NCBI GenBank assembly: GCA_023228285.1 | Contig: JALOBM010000009.1 | Coordinates: 1,593-48,495 of the forward strand | DNA: 46,903 bases | DNA from: Candidatus Cloacimonadota bacterium | Lineage (GTDB): Bacteria; Cloacimonadota; Cloacimonadia; Cloacimonadales; Cloacimonadaceae | Direction: 5' to 3' | Shown here: positions 1 to 9,247 of the stretch, piece by piece | How the letters are laid out: every line of letters begins with the position of its first letter | Numbering within the stretch: position 1 is the stretch's first letter | Made by a program: the position numbers and the translations under genes | Notes under the pieces: model-generated | Seen by the model: only the letters and a program-made list of their open reading frames with translations | Databases searched by the model: none | What the model was told of the DNA's origin: nothing

Positions 1-214
1 TGATCGCCAGTCTAAATATCTCCCATATTTGTCAAGAAAAGCTCGCTTGGAACCATCTCGACCTGCTTTTCTCTAAGAACACAAGGAAAGTAGCATAATG
101 AAGTGGGAGGTATTGAACAGTCTCATATCCTTGTTGCGGGCTCTTGGCGAGAAATGTCTTGACTTGTAGCCATTACACAGGGAAGATGTCCTGCAAAATT
201 GAATAGGAGAAACC
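1..214. other. Intergenic leader at left window edge
   Basis: No convincing gene is seen in these bases. On the minus strand the bases around 29-34 read TTGACA, which could be the -35 element of a promoter for a gene lying left of the window, but no good -10 follows. On the plus strand a TTGACT at about 159-164 precedes the caspase-like gene without a clear -10. A good ribosome binding site (AGGAG, about 206-210) precedes the ATG at 215. Confidence 0.4.
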
Positions 215-1009
215 ATGAAAAGATATGCGGTTTTGCTAATGTTGATGATTCTCAGCTTTAGTGCTTTTGCTCAGAGGAAAGCATTGGTGATTGGCAACAG
301 CAGATATTACAAAGATGAGATATCCACCAGTTTGAACGATGCTCAGCTAGCTGCGGATGCCTTGAAGGCGATCGACTACGAGGTATCCCAATACAGTGAT
401 TTGGACTACGCTGCCACCATCTCGGCGCTGGATAATTTCAAGAAAAGCCTGGTAAGTGGAGACACAGCTGTGTTTTATTATGCCGGTTTTACGAAGCAGA
501 TTGCCGATAAGAATTATATCCTACCTTATAGCAAGAGTAAATTGGATGATCTGGATGAAACTCTTATTAGCGTGGATGTAGTTTTGGAAGCACTCAGCAG
601 GGCCAGCAATTCCTTCCTTTTTATGGAAAACAGGACTTTGCCCAGTGGTTTCCCAAAATCCCTGTGCCCCAAGGACAAAGGGCTTCAATCCATTCAGCGT
701 CTTAATGCTAATCAAGGCTTTGCCATGGCGTCCGACGTCGGAAAAGAGCTGAGGGCTCAAGGAGAACGTTATAGCATTTTCACCTATTCGCTTTTTAACA
801 AGATCACCAGCGATATGTACGATTTCCCTGTCTTGATGAAGAGCGTGCAAGATGAGGTTTACAGCTATACATCGAAGGATCAGAAACCTTATTGGCAGAG
901 CAATATGAAGGCTCCGTTCACGTTTTGGGAGCCTACTCAGCAGTTGAAGTTCCGTTTCCGGCTACCTTCCTATCGGGGTTTGGACGGGGGAGGAAGTTAC
1001 AACTTCTGA
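215..1009 (+). CDS. Secreted caspase-fold (C14-like) protein lacking catalytic His and Cys
   Basis: The 264-residue product starts with a Sec signal peptide (about residues 1-19, ending in AFA). It then follows the caspase/metacaspase fold order: the first strand ALVIGNSRY (23-31), the NDAQLAADAL helix, FYYAG at 87-91, a late YSIFTYSLF segment, and a DEVYSYT..QKPYW tail like that of bacterial C14 proteins. The catalytic histidine of the usual YYAGHG is replaced by Phe92. The position of the catalytic cysteine in the usual DACR is Asn139 in FMENR. The protein is therefore probably a non-proteolytic exported or periplasmic binding or scaffold protein. AGGAG lies upstream of the ATG and a terminator follows. 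It is alone on the plus strand, convergent with sprA. Fold assignment is by motif recognition; the loss of the dyad is read directly from the sequence. Confidence 0.8.
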   Translation: MKRYAVLLMLMILSFSAFAQRKALVIGNSRYYKDEISTSLNDAQLAADALKAIDYEVSQYSDLDYAATISALDNFKKSLVSGDTAVFYYAGFTKQIADKNYILPYSKSKLDDLDETLISVDVVLEALSRASNSFLFMENRTLPSGFPKSLCPKDKGLQSIQRLNANQGFAMASDVGKELRAQGERYSIFTYSLFNKITSDMYDFPVLMKSVQDEVYSYTSKDQKPYWQSNMKAPFTFWEPTQQLKFRFRLPSYRGLDGGGSYNF

Positions 1010-1021
1010 TTGATGCATTTC

Positions 1022-1048
1022 GGGCGGTTCTGATGCCGCCCTTTTTTT
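1022..1048 (+). terminator. Rho-independent terminator of the caspase-like gene
   Basis: A perfect 6-bp stem (GGGCGG at 1022-1027 with CCGCCC at 1036-1041) and an 8-nt loop are followed by seven T residues at 1042-1048. It starts 13 bases after the stop codon of the caspase-like gene. Confidence 0.85.
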
Positions 1049-1094
1049 ATATCCGTATTTTTACTATCCTTCCCCTTGGTATTAGCGAGATTTG

Positions 1095-1160
1095 ATGTAG
1101 ATATCAAGCAGTAATAATGCAGTGCTCACTCGATGATAACACGTTTATATCTGCTTAATA
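1095..1160 (+). repeat. Dispersed palindromic element, copy 1
   Basis: The 15-nt core TCACTCGATGATAAC (1126-1140) is identical in three intergenic places in the window. Flanking arms TAGATATCAA (1098-1107) and TTTATATCTG (1144-1153) are inverted repeats matching at 8 of 10 positions. It lies between the convergent caspase-like gene and sprA. Copies 2 and 3 lie in the opposite orientation. It could be a REP/MITE-like element, a structured RNA or a protein-binding site; the sequence alone does not decide. Confidence 0.75.
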
Positions 1161-1194
1161 TCAGGATGAAGCAGAGGGCTGAGATTTGGGGAGA

Positions 1195-4100
1195 TTACAA
1201 GTTTACTTCCACCCATATTCCCAGGCTAAATATCTGGGAACCGTCGTCCCGCTTGCGGTCAGAATTTACTTCATAACTGGAGCTTAAACCTCCACGGATG
1301 TTGTGGTCAAATTGGTAACTTGCGCCTGGAGTGATGGAGAGGCGGGAGGTATCTCTGTCCACTTGCGAGTTGTCGCGGCCTTTTGTAACGTCTCTGGTCT
1401 TGTCGTAAGTGATACCCATGGAGGACGATAACTGGTTATTTATGTGAATCTTCTTTCCGGTAAAGGGAATTGTGAATCCGCGCCCAGCAGTGAAGCTGTA
1501 TGTCAGATTACCGTTCATGGTTACGGTGTTACTGGTCTTTACGATATTATAGGTATCCATATCCGTGATGTTTTCGGTCTCAGACATAGAAAAACTTAGG
1601 TTTGTATTCAGCTTGTTCAGAATGTTTCCGGTGAAACCGATCAAGGGGCTCAGAGATATGGTTTTAGCCTCCTGTTTGGGCTTCACCCAGTCGATATCTC
1701 CGCTGGCTCTTGTAGTGTATTGGAATCCTGTGTTTAACCTTGCGCCCTGTAAGTAGTTGGATAAGCCCAACCAGGGTTCCCAGTTCATCAGACTGAGAGT
1801 AATATCAGGGAAAGTGGTGGATTTATTCTGCTGACTGGCAGCTGAGTAACGCCTGTTGAAGCTATGAGCGAAGTTGATAGTGCTGTCCAGATTTCTGCCA
1901 AACATGATGCCGGAAGAGAGAGTGATAGTGTTGTCATTGCCGATTGCATCCATATAATCTCTGGGCATGGAATGAGGTACGCCGAGCTGGAAGGCGAAGT
2001 TTGGCCGATCAGTCTTTCTGGAAAAACTCATGGCATAGCCGTTCTGATATGAGGCAGTAATGTTTTTGATGCGGGAGAGATAATCTACGACTGTTACCAA
2101 TGGATGGAATCCGGAGCCTTCCTCTTCCTCTTCTGTCTCTTTTTCTTCTTTCTCCGGCATTGTTTCGTCTGGATTATTTTCGGGACTGTCTGTGTCCTGG
2201 TCTGGTTTTTCGGGATCCATCATTGCTTCAGAATCCTTCTTTTCAAAAGTATCTTCTGCAGCGTCAGTTGCAGACTTTTCCTCTTCCTCTTTATTTTTGA
2301 GTTCTTCTTCTTTTCGCTGTTCTTCTTCTATTTGCCTGAACTTTTCCTCTTCTTCCTCCTTCTTGAGCTCTTCATCACTGCGGCGACGCTCCTCCTCTTC
2401 CTTCATGGCCTTTTCATCTTTATCCATCTGTTCCTGCTGATTTATCATCTCCTCGAACTGTTTACGCTCTTCATCGCTCATTTGCTCAGGATCCATATCC
2501 CGCATCATATCCTCATCGTAAGTTGGCTTTTGGCTGTCGCCTTTTTGAGGGTACTTGCTTCTGAGCTTCTGTAACCACTGACCAAGCATATTGGAGTTCA
2601 TTAGGGAAAAGTTTGTACGAATGCTTCTATTGGTATTACCATCGCTCTGATACACTTCAACTTGCTCTCCGTCCACTGTTTCATTGTACTTTCGCATCAA
2701 ATCGGTGTATCTGGCGCTAACACTGGTGCTGATATTGAATATCCTGGTCAGATAAGTGGGATTGTAGTTCAGACCCAGATCTTGAACGTATTCGGTTTGT
2801 TTACCGATATTGACCGACTTCAGATAGTTCTTCTGCTTGAGATCTCGCTTTGTATTTATTCTACCGGTCAGATTAAGGTCACTCAACAGAGGCCAGGTGA
2901 TATTGTTGTCGCTGGTGAACACCTTGGTGGCTTGAGTGTTTGGACGATCATACCAATCGTACACGCCATCACGCAGTTCCCAATTGTAGCTGTTTGGTTC
3001 GTTGGTGTTTATAGTAAAACTGTTCGTAAAAGCAGTGGGGAAAAAGCCCAAACGATAATTATTGAACAATTTGAAGCTGGTTACATCTGCGGGAAAAGAG
3101 AGGTTGTAGCCCATGGTACCGCGCCAGGTAAGAGTGGTGTCTGCGTTAGTCGCATTACGGCTGTTTATCTGTTGAATGTTTCCGGATAATGTGATCTTGC
3201 CCAGGGTATATTGCAGGATCTTGCTTTTGGGAGCATTGCGCAGACTGTAGCCAAAATCGGCATAATAAGTGGTGCTTTCGGTTGTTTCCCTGGCTTTTTC
3301 CTTGGGATCGGGGATATTGCTCACCACTAGGTCGGAGTTTGCCCGGTACCGAGGTGTGCCTTCAGTGTGATTTCTCCGCAGAGTAACCGGCATATCCAGA
3401 CCCCAGCTAGTTGGGAAGAACTTGTTTAGGAAGTACTTGTTGATAATGTTCAGGCTTTTCGTGCGGGTATAAGTACTGGTTCTGCCCCTTTGGATCACAG
3501 GATTGAAGTTTTCGCTCTTGGATTCGTAATCAATATCCAAGGTCGAAAAATCGGCAAATTTGGAGTTTAGAGTTATTCTTTGTGCTACACCGGTTTCCTG
3601 ATAAGGATTGGTCACGCGCATATCGTTGAAATATATGGTGCCGTTCAAGGGCGTATTTTGGGTGTCTGTGCGAGGATTGATCACTCCCAGATACAACTCC
3701 CGGATCGAAGTAAGGGTGGGTCTTCCCTTATAGTAGTATGTTATATCGCCTACAGTGAGAGTATCGGATGTCGCCCCGGGATTCTGTTCTTTTAACGCAG
3801 TAATATCTTGTAACACATACTCAAGCTCCATCCAGCGGTTGCTGTCCATCTTGCTCATATACTCCACAGCGGGAATTCGTTGAGTGATCTGATAGTAGTT
3901 CAACGAGTCCGCTCCGATGCGGATAAAGATATCCAGATCATCGGTAAATGAGCCTTCAGCAGCTTCCGGATATACCCAAAAACGCAGAGTTTCATAGGGG
4001 AGGAGATTGTATGGATCTATCATTCTTTGGCGTAGAAGAACCTGGTGCTCGCTTTGCAGGTTTCGAATATCAAGCGACAAAGCGGATTCTGTGGTTTCTC

Positions 4101-7100
4101 TGCGGTCTTCTACATAAACCGTACCTGGAGGCGAGCTGTAGTGATTGGAGTTTTTCTGGTTGTTTACCAAACCGGAAAGATAGGTAGTATTGAATGCTGC
4201 AAGCTCCGCTTCGGTAAGGATTCTATTGTTTAAATCGCGCACAAAGAAATCCTGCCATTTGTTGCCCACAAGCGATGCATCAGCAACCAGCACGCGAACT
4301 GGAGTATCGCATTGTACCCACATTCTGGCATAGGATATTTTCTTCAATGTGGGTCCCGCACCAGCTTGATTGTTCACAATCGTGTAGTATTCCGGATCAG
4401 AGATCGGGATGCGATATAGCACCCAGCCATCGTGGTTTTGTCCGGTAGTGTCCGCCAAAGAAATACTGTAGCTGAAGTAGCGATCGAGAGTGTCCAGGAC
4501 GCCGTCGTTATCTATATCCTCAGAGTCCAAAACACGGTTGCCTTCGCTGCCGTTTATCTGGGGATAATCTCCATTGGCATCCATACTGTTATCCGCCAGA
4601 TCAAAGGGATCATGACCTGGTTCACCATGCAAGACACCATCCAGTCCGAGGTCTTCATCCAGAGTGAGTACACCGTCCCTATTGGCATCCTCAGAGTTGT
4701 AATCGCTCTGATCTCCATATTCCGTGTAAAAGTCTTCATTGATGTCGCCAAGATCTATGGTTAGGATTGCATCCGGGCGATTGATGCTATCGTAGTTGTC
4801 TACTTTTACCAATAGTTCTATGTATTTCTTTTGAGTGAAGTCGAGCTGATTGCCCAGGTACTTCATTATGCCACTCCAGCTTTGCACTCCGGCCCCCGGC
4901 ATATAGATGCTCCCAGGCCAGTGCTTCATAGCCAGAACGGTAGCGCTTTCCTTTCGTTCCCGCTCTGTAAGGGTGGAGGGATCCTCGATCTGTTCACGGT
5001 AGATATTCTTGGGATTGTACCAATTCATGCGTCCCTTGGAAAGGTTTGTGCCATAGGGTTCACTGCCCATTACCCAGGTAGATAAGGTCACTCCCAAGGG
5101 ATAGCTATCCACAATGGACTCCATGTCGTCCACATAGGATATTTTCTTTTTGGTTTCGGAATCTCCGTAGATCGTAGGAATGGTGTAAGCAATCTCACCA
5201 CTGATGGTAAACTCGCTATTGGCAGTGGTTGAGATTAGCGGTAGGGCATCTATCCATCGGGTAACAAAAGCAGGTTTGAAGCCTATCTTCCCGTCCACGT
5301 TTGCCATCCACATCTGGATGTTTTCGTTACCGATCCGGGGTCTCTTGTCGGCAACGGTTTCTGATCTGTATATCAGAGTACCGCCCAACTTGGCGTTATC
5401 CATCACTTGCCAATCTGCACGCATACCGGCAAGAGTTTTGCTCGCTACACTGAAGAGTGAGCGGCTTTCGTAGTCAATTTCTATCTTTGCATCCGGATCT
5501 TTTCCTGCGGCAGTAAGGAAGGTAATGCGTCCAAAATCGTAGTCTACCAGGTAATCTAAGTTTTCTTTTTGCTCCAAGCCATTTACTTTTACACGTACAC
5601 TACCTTTCAAGATTCCGCTTTGTGAAAGGTCGATTGCTTCTCTGCCAATTTTCCCTTTGACTGCCAGATAAAACTCAATTTCATCAAATCCGATAGATTC
5701 GATTTGCTCTTCATACAGTATCGCCTCTCCCAAAGGTCTGAAAGGCTCTATGAAGGGGAACAAGACAATTCCGGAAGATAGATTTACAGTGGCATCATCT
5801 CCGTTGATAATGCCGTCCCCGGAGCTGTCTAAACGTAGATAATCCATATAAGTTATGAAGTTTCCGGTATTAAGACTGTCTGGTAGGTTGTAGTTGCGTG
5901 TGTTGTCCGAATCCAAGATGTACACATCCAAGCTGAAGCCGTCACTCTTGATATTGGTTTTGTTCATACTATAGATGTTGCGCATCTGGTAGTGCCACAC
6001 GTTGTTGGGATCTTGGGGGTTGTAGTCTTGGTTTCTGCGGCGGATCACAAAAGGATAAATGAGTTCATTACCCGGGATCTGGCTTTCAGTATAGTAATCA
6101 GCGGAATTAACCGGAATGTTGTCCTTTCTAGTATAAGTTACTCCCAGAGTAGTGCTTCTGTCTATAGGACGAAGTAAAGTGATGAATCCGGCGTCATAAT
6201 CGGTTATAAAGTCCGTGCCTTCAATCAATTCCTCATAATAGGGTATATAGCTGTTTGTGGGGCTGATATAGATCGTGTCTCCCTGAGCGAATTTGAAGTT
6301 GTCCAACGGACTTTGAGTGTCCAGCCATACTTTCAACGTACCGTTTTTGGGTAACAGATCCGGATTCTTTATAAACCAAGCTCCAGAGCCGTCTGTGCGG
6401 ATAGCATTATTAATCCATCCTGGGGGGTTATCACCGATGTTGCTTTCATCGTATATATCGTACAGCTCGTAGGGATCGCAGATATAATACATTGTGCGGG
6501 GGACATAGTCCTTGCTGCGGAAAACCACGCTATCGGCCTGGGCCTGTCCTACATAGCTCATGCTATTCTTTTGTCCTTCCTCTTTGGAGGCTATCACCGA
6601 CAAATCAAGATCACCCAGTTTGAATTTACTGGTAACGCCAAACAGACCTTGAGAGCTGGTAGAGTAGCTTATATAGCGGCTTCCCGATAGAGACAGGCTG
6701 ATGTTTCCTGCTTCAATGGAATGAACAACCTCGTCTTCATCCCCGGTGTATTTGATGTTTACATTGTTGGGATCAAAGAGTTCTTCATCCTGATTTGAGT
6801 TGTACTTTAGGTTTACTGCTATCTTTTCGCCTATAGTTCCGGTAAGCCTCAGATTGGTTTCCTGTTCCATTTTAATGTCGAAAGTGCTGCGGTTTTCAGT
6901 TTCATATATAGGTATCTGTTTGCGCTTTGTGCTGCTTACCTGCAGGGAAATTTTCTGCGTACCATCCAGATTCAGGCGCCCTGCTTTGTTCCCTAATACC
7001 CGTTTTACTCCGCGGGGAAGAGCGATGGTGGGAAGATCCAACACAAACTCACCAATGAGGCCTGAAGTAGGCAATGTGGCAGTCTGTACGTATTGCTTTA

Positions 7101-7449
7101 TCTGCGCATTCAATGACTTGCGGAAGGTATGTTTCTGCATATTTTCCAGATATTTGTCAAAAGAAAGCGGGATGGGGGGGTGCAGTTGCTGGTTTTCCAC
7201 AAGCGTGTTTATAATAACTCTTTGGTTTTCAAAATCGATCTCTTCATTACGGGGAATGTCTATCGCCGGAATAGCGTAGGGACGCTCTTTAAAGATATCC
7301 AGACCTTTGCCAAGTTTATATATGTCTAGGCGATTGTTTACTATGGGATAATATCCGTCGATATACAAACGCGGCTCGAAGACATTGGCTCCGAGGATGA
7401 TAGGGAACCAGAGCAGGAGAATGAGCCGGCGTTTGAGCGAAGACATCAT
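1195..7449 (-). CDS. sprA: SprA-type giant outer-membrane translocon protein (type IX secretion)
   Basis: The protein has 2084 residues, somewhat shorter than Bacteroidota SprA (about 2,400). SprA family members form the very large outer-membrane beta-barrel through which type IX secretion cargo passes. The sequence shows an N-terminal hydrophobic signal (about 5-20), long beta-rich stretches with repeated Tyr/Asn/Thr patterns, and segments typical of SprA such as GLFGVTSKFKLGDL and SLSGSRYISYS. It ends in a hydrophobic strand, GIWVEVNL. Asp-rich calcium-binding-like loops occur near residues 540 (DSSGDGIINGDD), 920-950 and 980. Residues of about 1640-1785 are an extraordinary Glu/Lys-rich, coiled-coil-like insert, unexpected inside a barrel. 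The ATG overlaps the coaX stop by four bases (ATGA), so the two are likely co-translated. No other T9SS component is in the window. Confidence 0.85.
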   Translation of the reverse strand: MMSSLKRRLILLLWFPIILGANVFEPRLYIDGYYPIVNNRLDIYKLGKGLDIFKERPYAIPAIDIPRNEEIDFENQRVIINTLVENQQLHPPIPLSFDKYLENMQKHTFRKSLNAQIKQYVQTATLPTSGLIGEFVLDLPTIALPRGVKRVLGNKAGRLNLDGTQKISLQVSSTKRKQIPIYETENRSTFDIKMEQETNLRLTGTIGEKIAVNLKYNSNQDEELFDPNNVNIKYTGDEDEVVHSIEAGNISLSLSGSRYISYSTSSQGLFGVTSKFKLGDLDLSVIASKEEGQKNSMSYVGQAQADSVVFRSKDYVPRTMYYICDPYELYDIYDESNIGDNPPGWINNAIRTDGSGAWFIKNPDLLPKNGTLKVWLDTQSPLDNFKFAQGDTIYISPTNSYIPYYEELIEGTDFITDYDAGFITLLRPIDRSTTLGVTYTRKDNIPVNSADYYTESQIPGNELIYPFVIRRRNQDYNPQDPNNVWHYQMRNIYSMNKTNIKSDGFSLDVYILDSDNTRNYNLPDSLNTGNFITYMDYLRLDSSGDGIINGDDATVNLSSGIVLFPFIEPFRPLGEAILYEEQIESIGFDEIEFYLAVKGKIGREAIDLSQSGILKGSVRVKVNGLEQKENLDYLVDYDFGRITFLTAAGKDPDAKIEIDYESRSLFSVASKTLAGMRADWQVMDNAKLGGTLIYRSETVADKRPRIGNENIQMWMANVDGKIGFKPAFVTRWIDALPLISTTANSEFTISGEIAYTIPTIYGDSETKKKISYVDDMESIVDSYPLGVTLSTWVMGSEPYGTNLSKGRMNWYNPKNIYREQIEDPSTLTERERKESATVLAMKHWPGSIYMPGAGVQSWSGIMKYLGNQLDFTQKKYIELLVKVDNYDSINRPDAILTIDLGDINEDFYTEYGDQSDYNSEDANRDGVLTLDEDLGLDGVLHGEPGHDPFDLADNSMDANGDYPQINGSEGNRVLDSEDIDNDGVLDTLDRYFSYSISLADTTGQNHDGWVLYRIPISDPEYYTIVNNQAGAGPTLKKISYARMWVQCDTPVRVLVADASLVGNKWQDFFVRDLNNRILTEAELAAFNTTYLSGLVNNQKNSNHYSSPPGTVYVEDRRETTESALSLDIRNLQSEHQVLLRQRMIDPYNLLPYETLRFWVYPEAAEGSFTDDLDIFIRIGADSLNYYQITQRIPAVEYMSKMDSNRWMELEYVLQDITALKEQNPGATSDTLTVGDITYYYKGRPTLTSIRELYLGVINPRTDTQNTPLNGTIYFNDMRVTNPYQETGVAQRITLNSKFADFSTLDIDYESKSENFNPVIQRGRTSTYTRTKSLNIINKYFLNKFFPTSWGLDMPVTLRRNHTEGTPRYRANSDLVVSNIPDPKEKARETTESTTYYADFGYSLRNAPKSKILQYTLGKITLSGNIQQINSRNATNADTTLTWRGTMGYNLSFPADVTSFKLFNNYRLGFFPTAFTNSFTINTNEPNSYNWELRDGVYDWYDRPNTQATKVFTSDNNITWPLLSDLNLTGRINTKRDLKQKNYLKSVNIGKQTEYVQDLGLNYNPTYLTRIFNISTSVSARYTDLMRKYNETVDGEQVEVYQSDGNTNRSIRTNFSLMNSNMLGQWLQKLRSKYPQKGDSQKPTYDEDMMRDMDPEQMSDEERKQFEEMINQQEQMDKDEKAMKEEEERRRSDEELKKEEEEEKFRQIEEEQRKEEELKNKEEEEKSATDAAEDTFEKKDSEAMMDPEKPDQDTDSPENNPDETMPEKEEKETEEEEEGSGFHPLVTVVDYLSRIKNITASYQNGYAMSFSRKTDRPNFAFQLGVPHSMPRDYMDAIGNDNTITLSSGIMFGRNLDSTINFAHSFNRRYSAASQQNKSTTFPDITLSLMNWEPWLGLSNYLQGARLNTGFQYTTRASGDIDWVKPKQEAKTISLSPLIGFTGNILNKLNTNLSFSMSETENITDMDTYNIVKTSNTVTMNGNLTYSFTAGRGFTIPFTGKKIHINNQLSSSMGITYDKTRDVTKGRDNSQVDRDTSRLSITPGASYQFDHNIRGGLSSSYEVNSDRKRDDGSQIFSLGIWVEVNL

Positions 7450-8246
7450 GCGGATTCGGAGATCAGGCTAATTAGTGCCCAATAAAAGCCCCAGAGAGTC
7501 AGGTCGCTATCTAGGATGTAGTCAGCGGGGCACAAAGCAGCTATACTGGATGCCAGACCGCCTGTGAGGATAACTTTATAAGGTGCGTATTGGGGATAAT
7601 TGTGTCTGATCTCGTCGATAAAAGCTCTTATCATAAGAGCATGGCCCAGAACGATTCCGGAGCGCATAGCTTCCTCAGTGTCGTATCCGACGATGTTTTT
7701 TGGGGCAACGAGGTTGATTTCATTTAATTGAGCGGCCTTCGAGAAGAGCTGGCTTGCGGCTGTTTTCATCCCAGGAGCGATAGCTACTCCGGCATATAGC
7801 GCATCGGCAGTGACCAGTTGGATGGTTGTAGCGGTGCCCAAATCTACTATCAGAGTAGAACTCCTGTACTTTTTCCAGGCTGCAAAAGCATTGGCAACCA
7901 GATCAGCACCTACAGTAGATCTGTCTTTATTTAGATATCTCAATCCAATGGGAGAAAGCCCATTGATAGGATAGATCATGGCGTTGCTGTGTCTGGATAA
8001 CATATCATCCCAAACACTTGTAAGATAGGGAACTACGCTGCCTAATGCGATGTATTTGAAAAGTGCAAGAGGATATTCAGGCATAATCTGCCCGATGCGG
8101 CTGAAATATTCCTGAGTACCGGCATGAATGGTGCTGGGCATACGATAACGAGCAAGTAACTCATTATCTTCAAACACTGCGCACACTATACTGGAATTTC
8201 CGATATCCACTACTAGGATAGGACCTTTCTCATTGTTCATTGGCAT
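7446..8246 (-). CDS. coaX: Type III pantothenate kinase
   Basis: The enzyme phosphorylates pantothenate in the first step of coenzyme A synthesis. The 266 residues carry the ASKHA-fold signatures of the type III family: the phosphate 1 loop DIGNS (14-18), GAD (113-115) within TVGADLVANA, and the phosphate 2 loop DLGTATT (135-141), then a C-terminal ILTGGLAS. Length is normal for CoaX. Two in-frame ATGs lie at 8246 and 8240; an AGGG sits 4 or 10 bases upstream respectively, so the second is equally likely. It is first in a two-gene unit with sprA, which it overlaps by ATGA. A promoter with an inverted repeat lies upstream. Confidence 0.93.
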   Translation of the reverse strand: MPMNNEKGPILVVDIGNSSIVCAVFEDNELLARYRMPSTIHAGTQEYFSRIGQIMPEYPLALFKYIALGSVVPYLTSVWDDMLSRHSNAMIYPINGLSPIGLRYLNKDRSTVGADLVANAFAAWKKYRSSTLIVDLGTATTIQLVTADALYAGVAIAPGMKTAASQLFSKAAQLNEINLVAPKNIVGYDTEEAMRSGIVLGHALMIRAFIDEIRHNYPQYAPYKVILTGGLASSIAALCPADYILDSDLTLWGFYWALISLISESA

Positions 8247-8305
8247 AATCCCTGCTCAAACAGAATTTTTGAGTACAAAAAACATTAGGAAAACTCAGCT
8301 GGAGC

Positions 8306-8338
8306 TAATTTGAGAGAGGGCTCAATTGTGTCAATTGA
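8306..8338 (-). promoter_or_regulatory. Putative coaX-sprA promoter with overlapping inverted repeat
   Basis: On the minus strand TTGACA (8329-8334) is followed after 17 bases by AAATTA (8306-8311), a fair sigma-70-like pair about 60 bases before the coaX start. The -35 box sits inside a perfect 7-3-7 inverted repeat, TCAATTGTGTCAATTGA (8322-8338), as expected of an operator. A second weaker inverted repeat lies between the two boxes. Prediction by eye only. Confidence 0.45.
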
Positions 8339-8416
8339 TTTGTAGCCGGAAAAGTCCTTCGAAACGAACTTTTTTTTCTTTTTAGGATACAATCTCTGTT
8401 ATATGGCGGTAGTAAT

Positions 8417-9247
8417 CTATATTCCAGTGGCGTAGGCCAAGGTGATCAAAGCCATCAGGGCATTGAATAATACGGCATAGTCATCGTGTTCATAAACGAT
8501 GGTCTTGCCGTTTATTCGCTTGGTTCCGGGCATCAGCGCCACCACATCCGCCATGGCAGTGGAATAAAATTCGATCTTTAGTCTGATGGGAGCATCAAAG
8601 CAATAGACCTGAAGATTTGTAAAGGCAAGTGATGAACGTACTGCATCTCGCAGTTCCCGGTTTACCCGCGCCAAAGAGTAGTTTTTGGCTGCAAACTTGG
8701 CCAGCCCCTCTTTTGTGCATACATAGTTAATGTCGGGCAGGATGGGTTTTAGCTCGTCTTCCAATGCCTTGTCCCCGGATACCAGGGCTACCGGAACCCC
8801 GTGATATCCAGCATAAGCAGCGTTTATAAGAGCTTCATTCATGGGCCTGTCGTTGATCCAGATATGTTGGACGCGGCTATTGGAATATGTGTGATCCATA
8901 TTGGCTTTCATAGCCCCTGTACCGGCATGATAACCCAATAAGAACACCAGATTGAATTTGCCGTCAAATCCCGGCATCATATACTCCGGACGGGGAGAAC
9001 CTGAGATGAGATTGATCCTCTCATCGCGGGCAGTAATCTGGTAAAACAGATTGTCGCCATTGCTGTGCGAATCCGCAATGCAGATTTCTTGAAGATCTTT
9101 TGCGACGTGACTTTGCAAAATTTCGTCGATAACGATTTCCACATGATCCATCATGCATTTTCGCACACTGCTGCGATCGATCTTTTCTTGTTCCCAGTTA
9201 AAGGTTCCGGGTATTCCTTCCATGTCCACTGATATGTATATCTTCAT
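8417..9247 (-). CDS. M55 family D-aminopeptidase (DppA-like)
   Basis: M55 enzymes are zinc aminopeptidases, best known from Bacillus DppA, that release D-amino acids such as D-Ala from short peptides. The metal-ligand pattern of DppA is intact (numbering from the GTG at 9250): Asp9 and Glu11 in SVDMEG, His62 in ADSHSNGDN, His108 in GYHAG, and Glu139 in PMNEALINAAYAG. VPVALVSGD follows, as in the family. Length about 276 is normal. The ATG at 9247 is preferred because GGAG lies five bases upstream and it overlaps the psuG stop (TGATG); a GTG at 9250 is an in-frame alternative. Tight coupling to psuG suggests a shared transcript, although the two functions are not obviously linked. No oligopeptide transporter is adjacent. 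Confidence 0.9.
   Translation of the reverse strand: MKIYISVDMEGIPGTFNWEQEKIDRSSVRKCMMDHVEIVIDEILQSHVAKDLQEICIADSHSNGDNLFYQITARDERINLISGSPRPEYMMPGFDGKFNLVFLLGYHAGTGAMKANMDHTYSNSRVQHIWINDRPMNEALINAAYAGYHGVPVALVSGDKALEDELKPILPDINYVCTKEGLAKFAAKNYSLARVNRELRDAVRSSLAFTNLQVYCFDAPIRLKIEFYSTAMADVVALMPGTKRINGKTIVYEHDDYAVLFNALMALITLAYATGI

Noticed and set aside
2104..2574. Phe/Leu- and Ser-rich open frames opposite the sprA charged region
   Set aside because: They are the antisense reading of Glu/Lys-rich codons, have no ribosome binding site, and sit wholly inside sprA.
8360..8400. Terminator after the M55 peptidase gene
   Set aside because: The only hairpin (TTCG...CGAA followed by T) points to the plus strand and has a short stem; nothing convincing faces the minus-strand gene.
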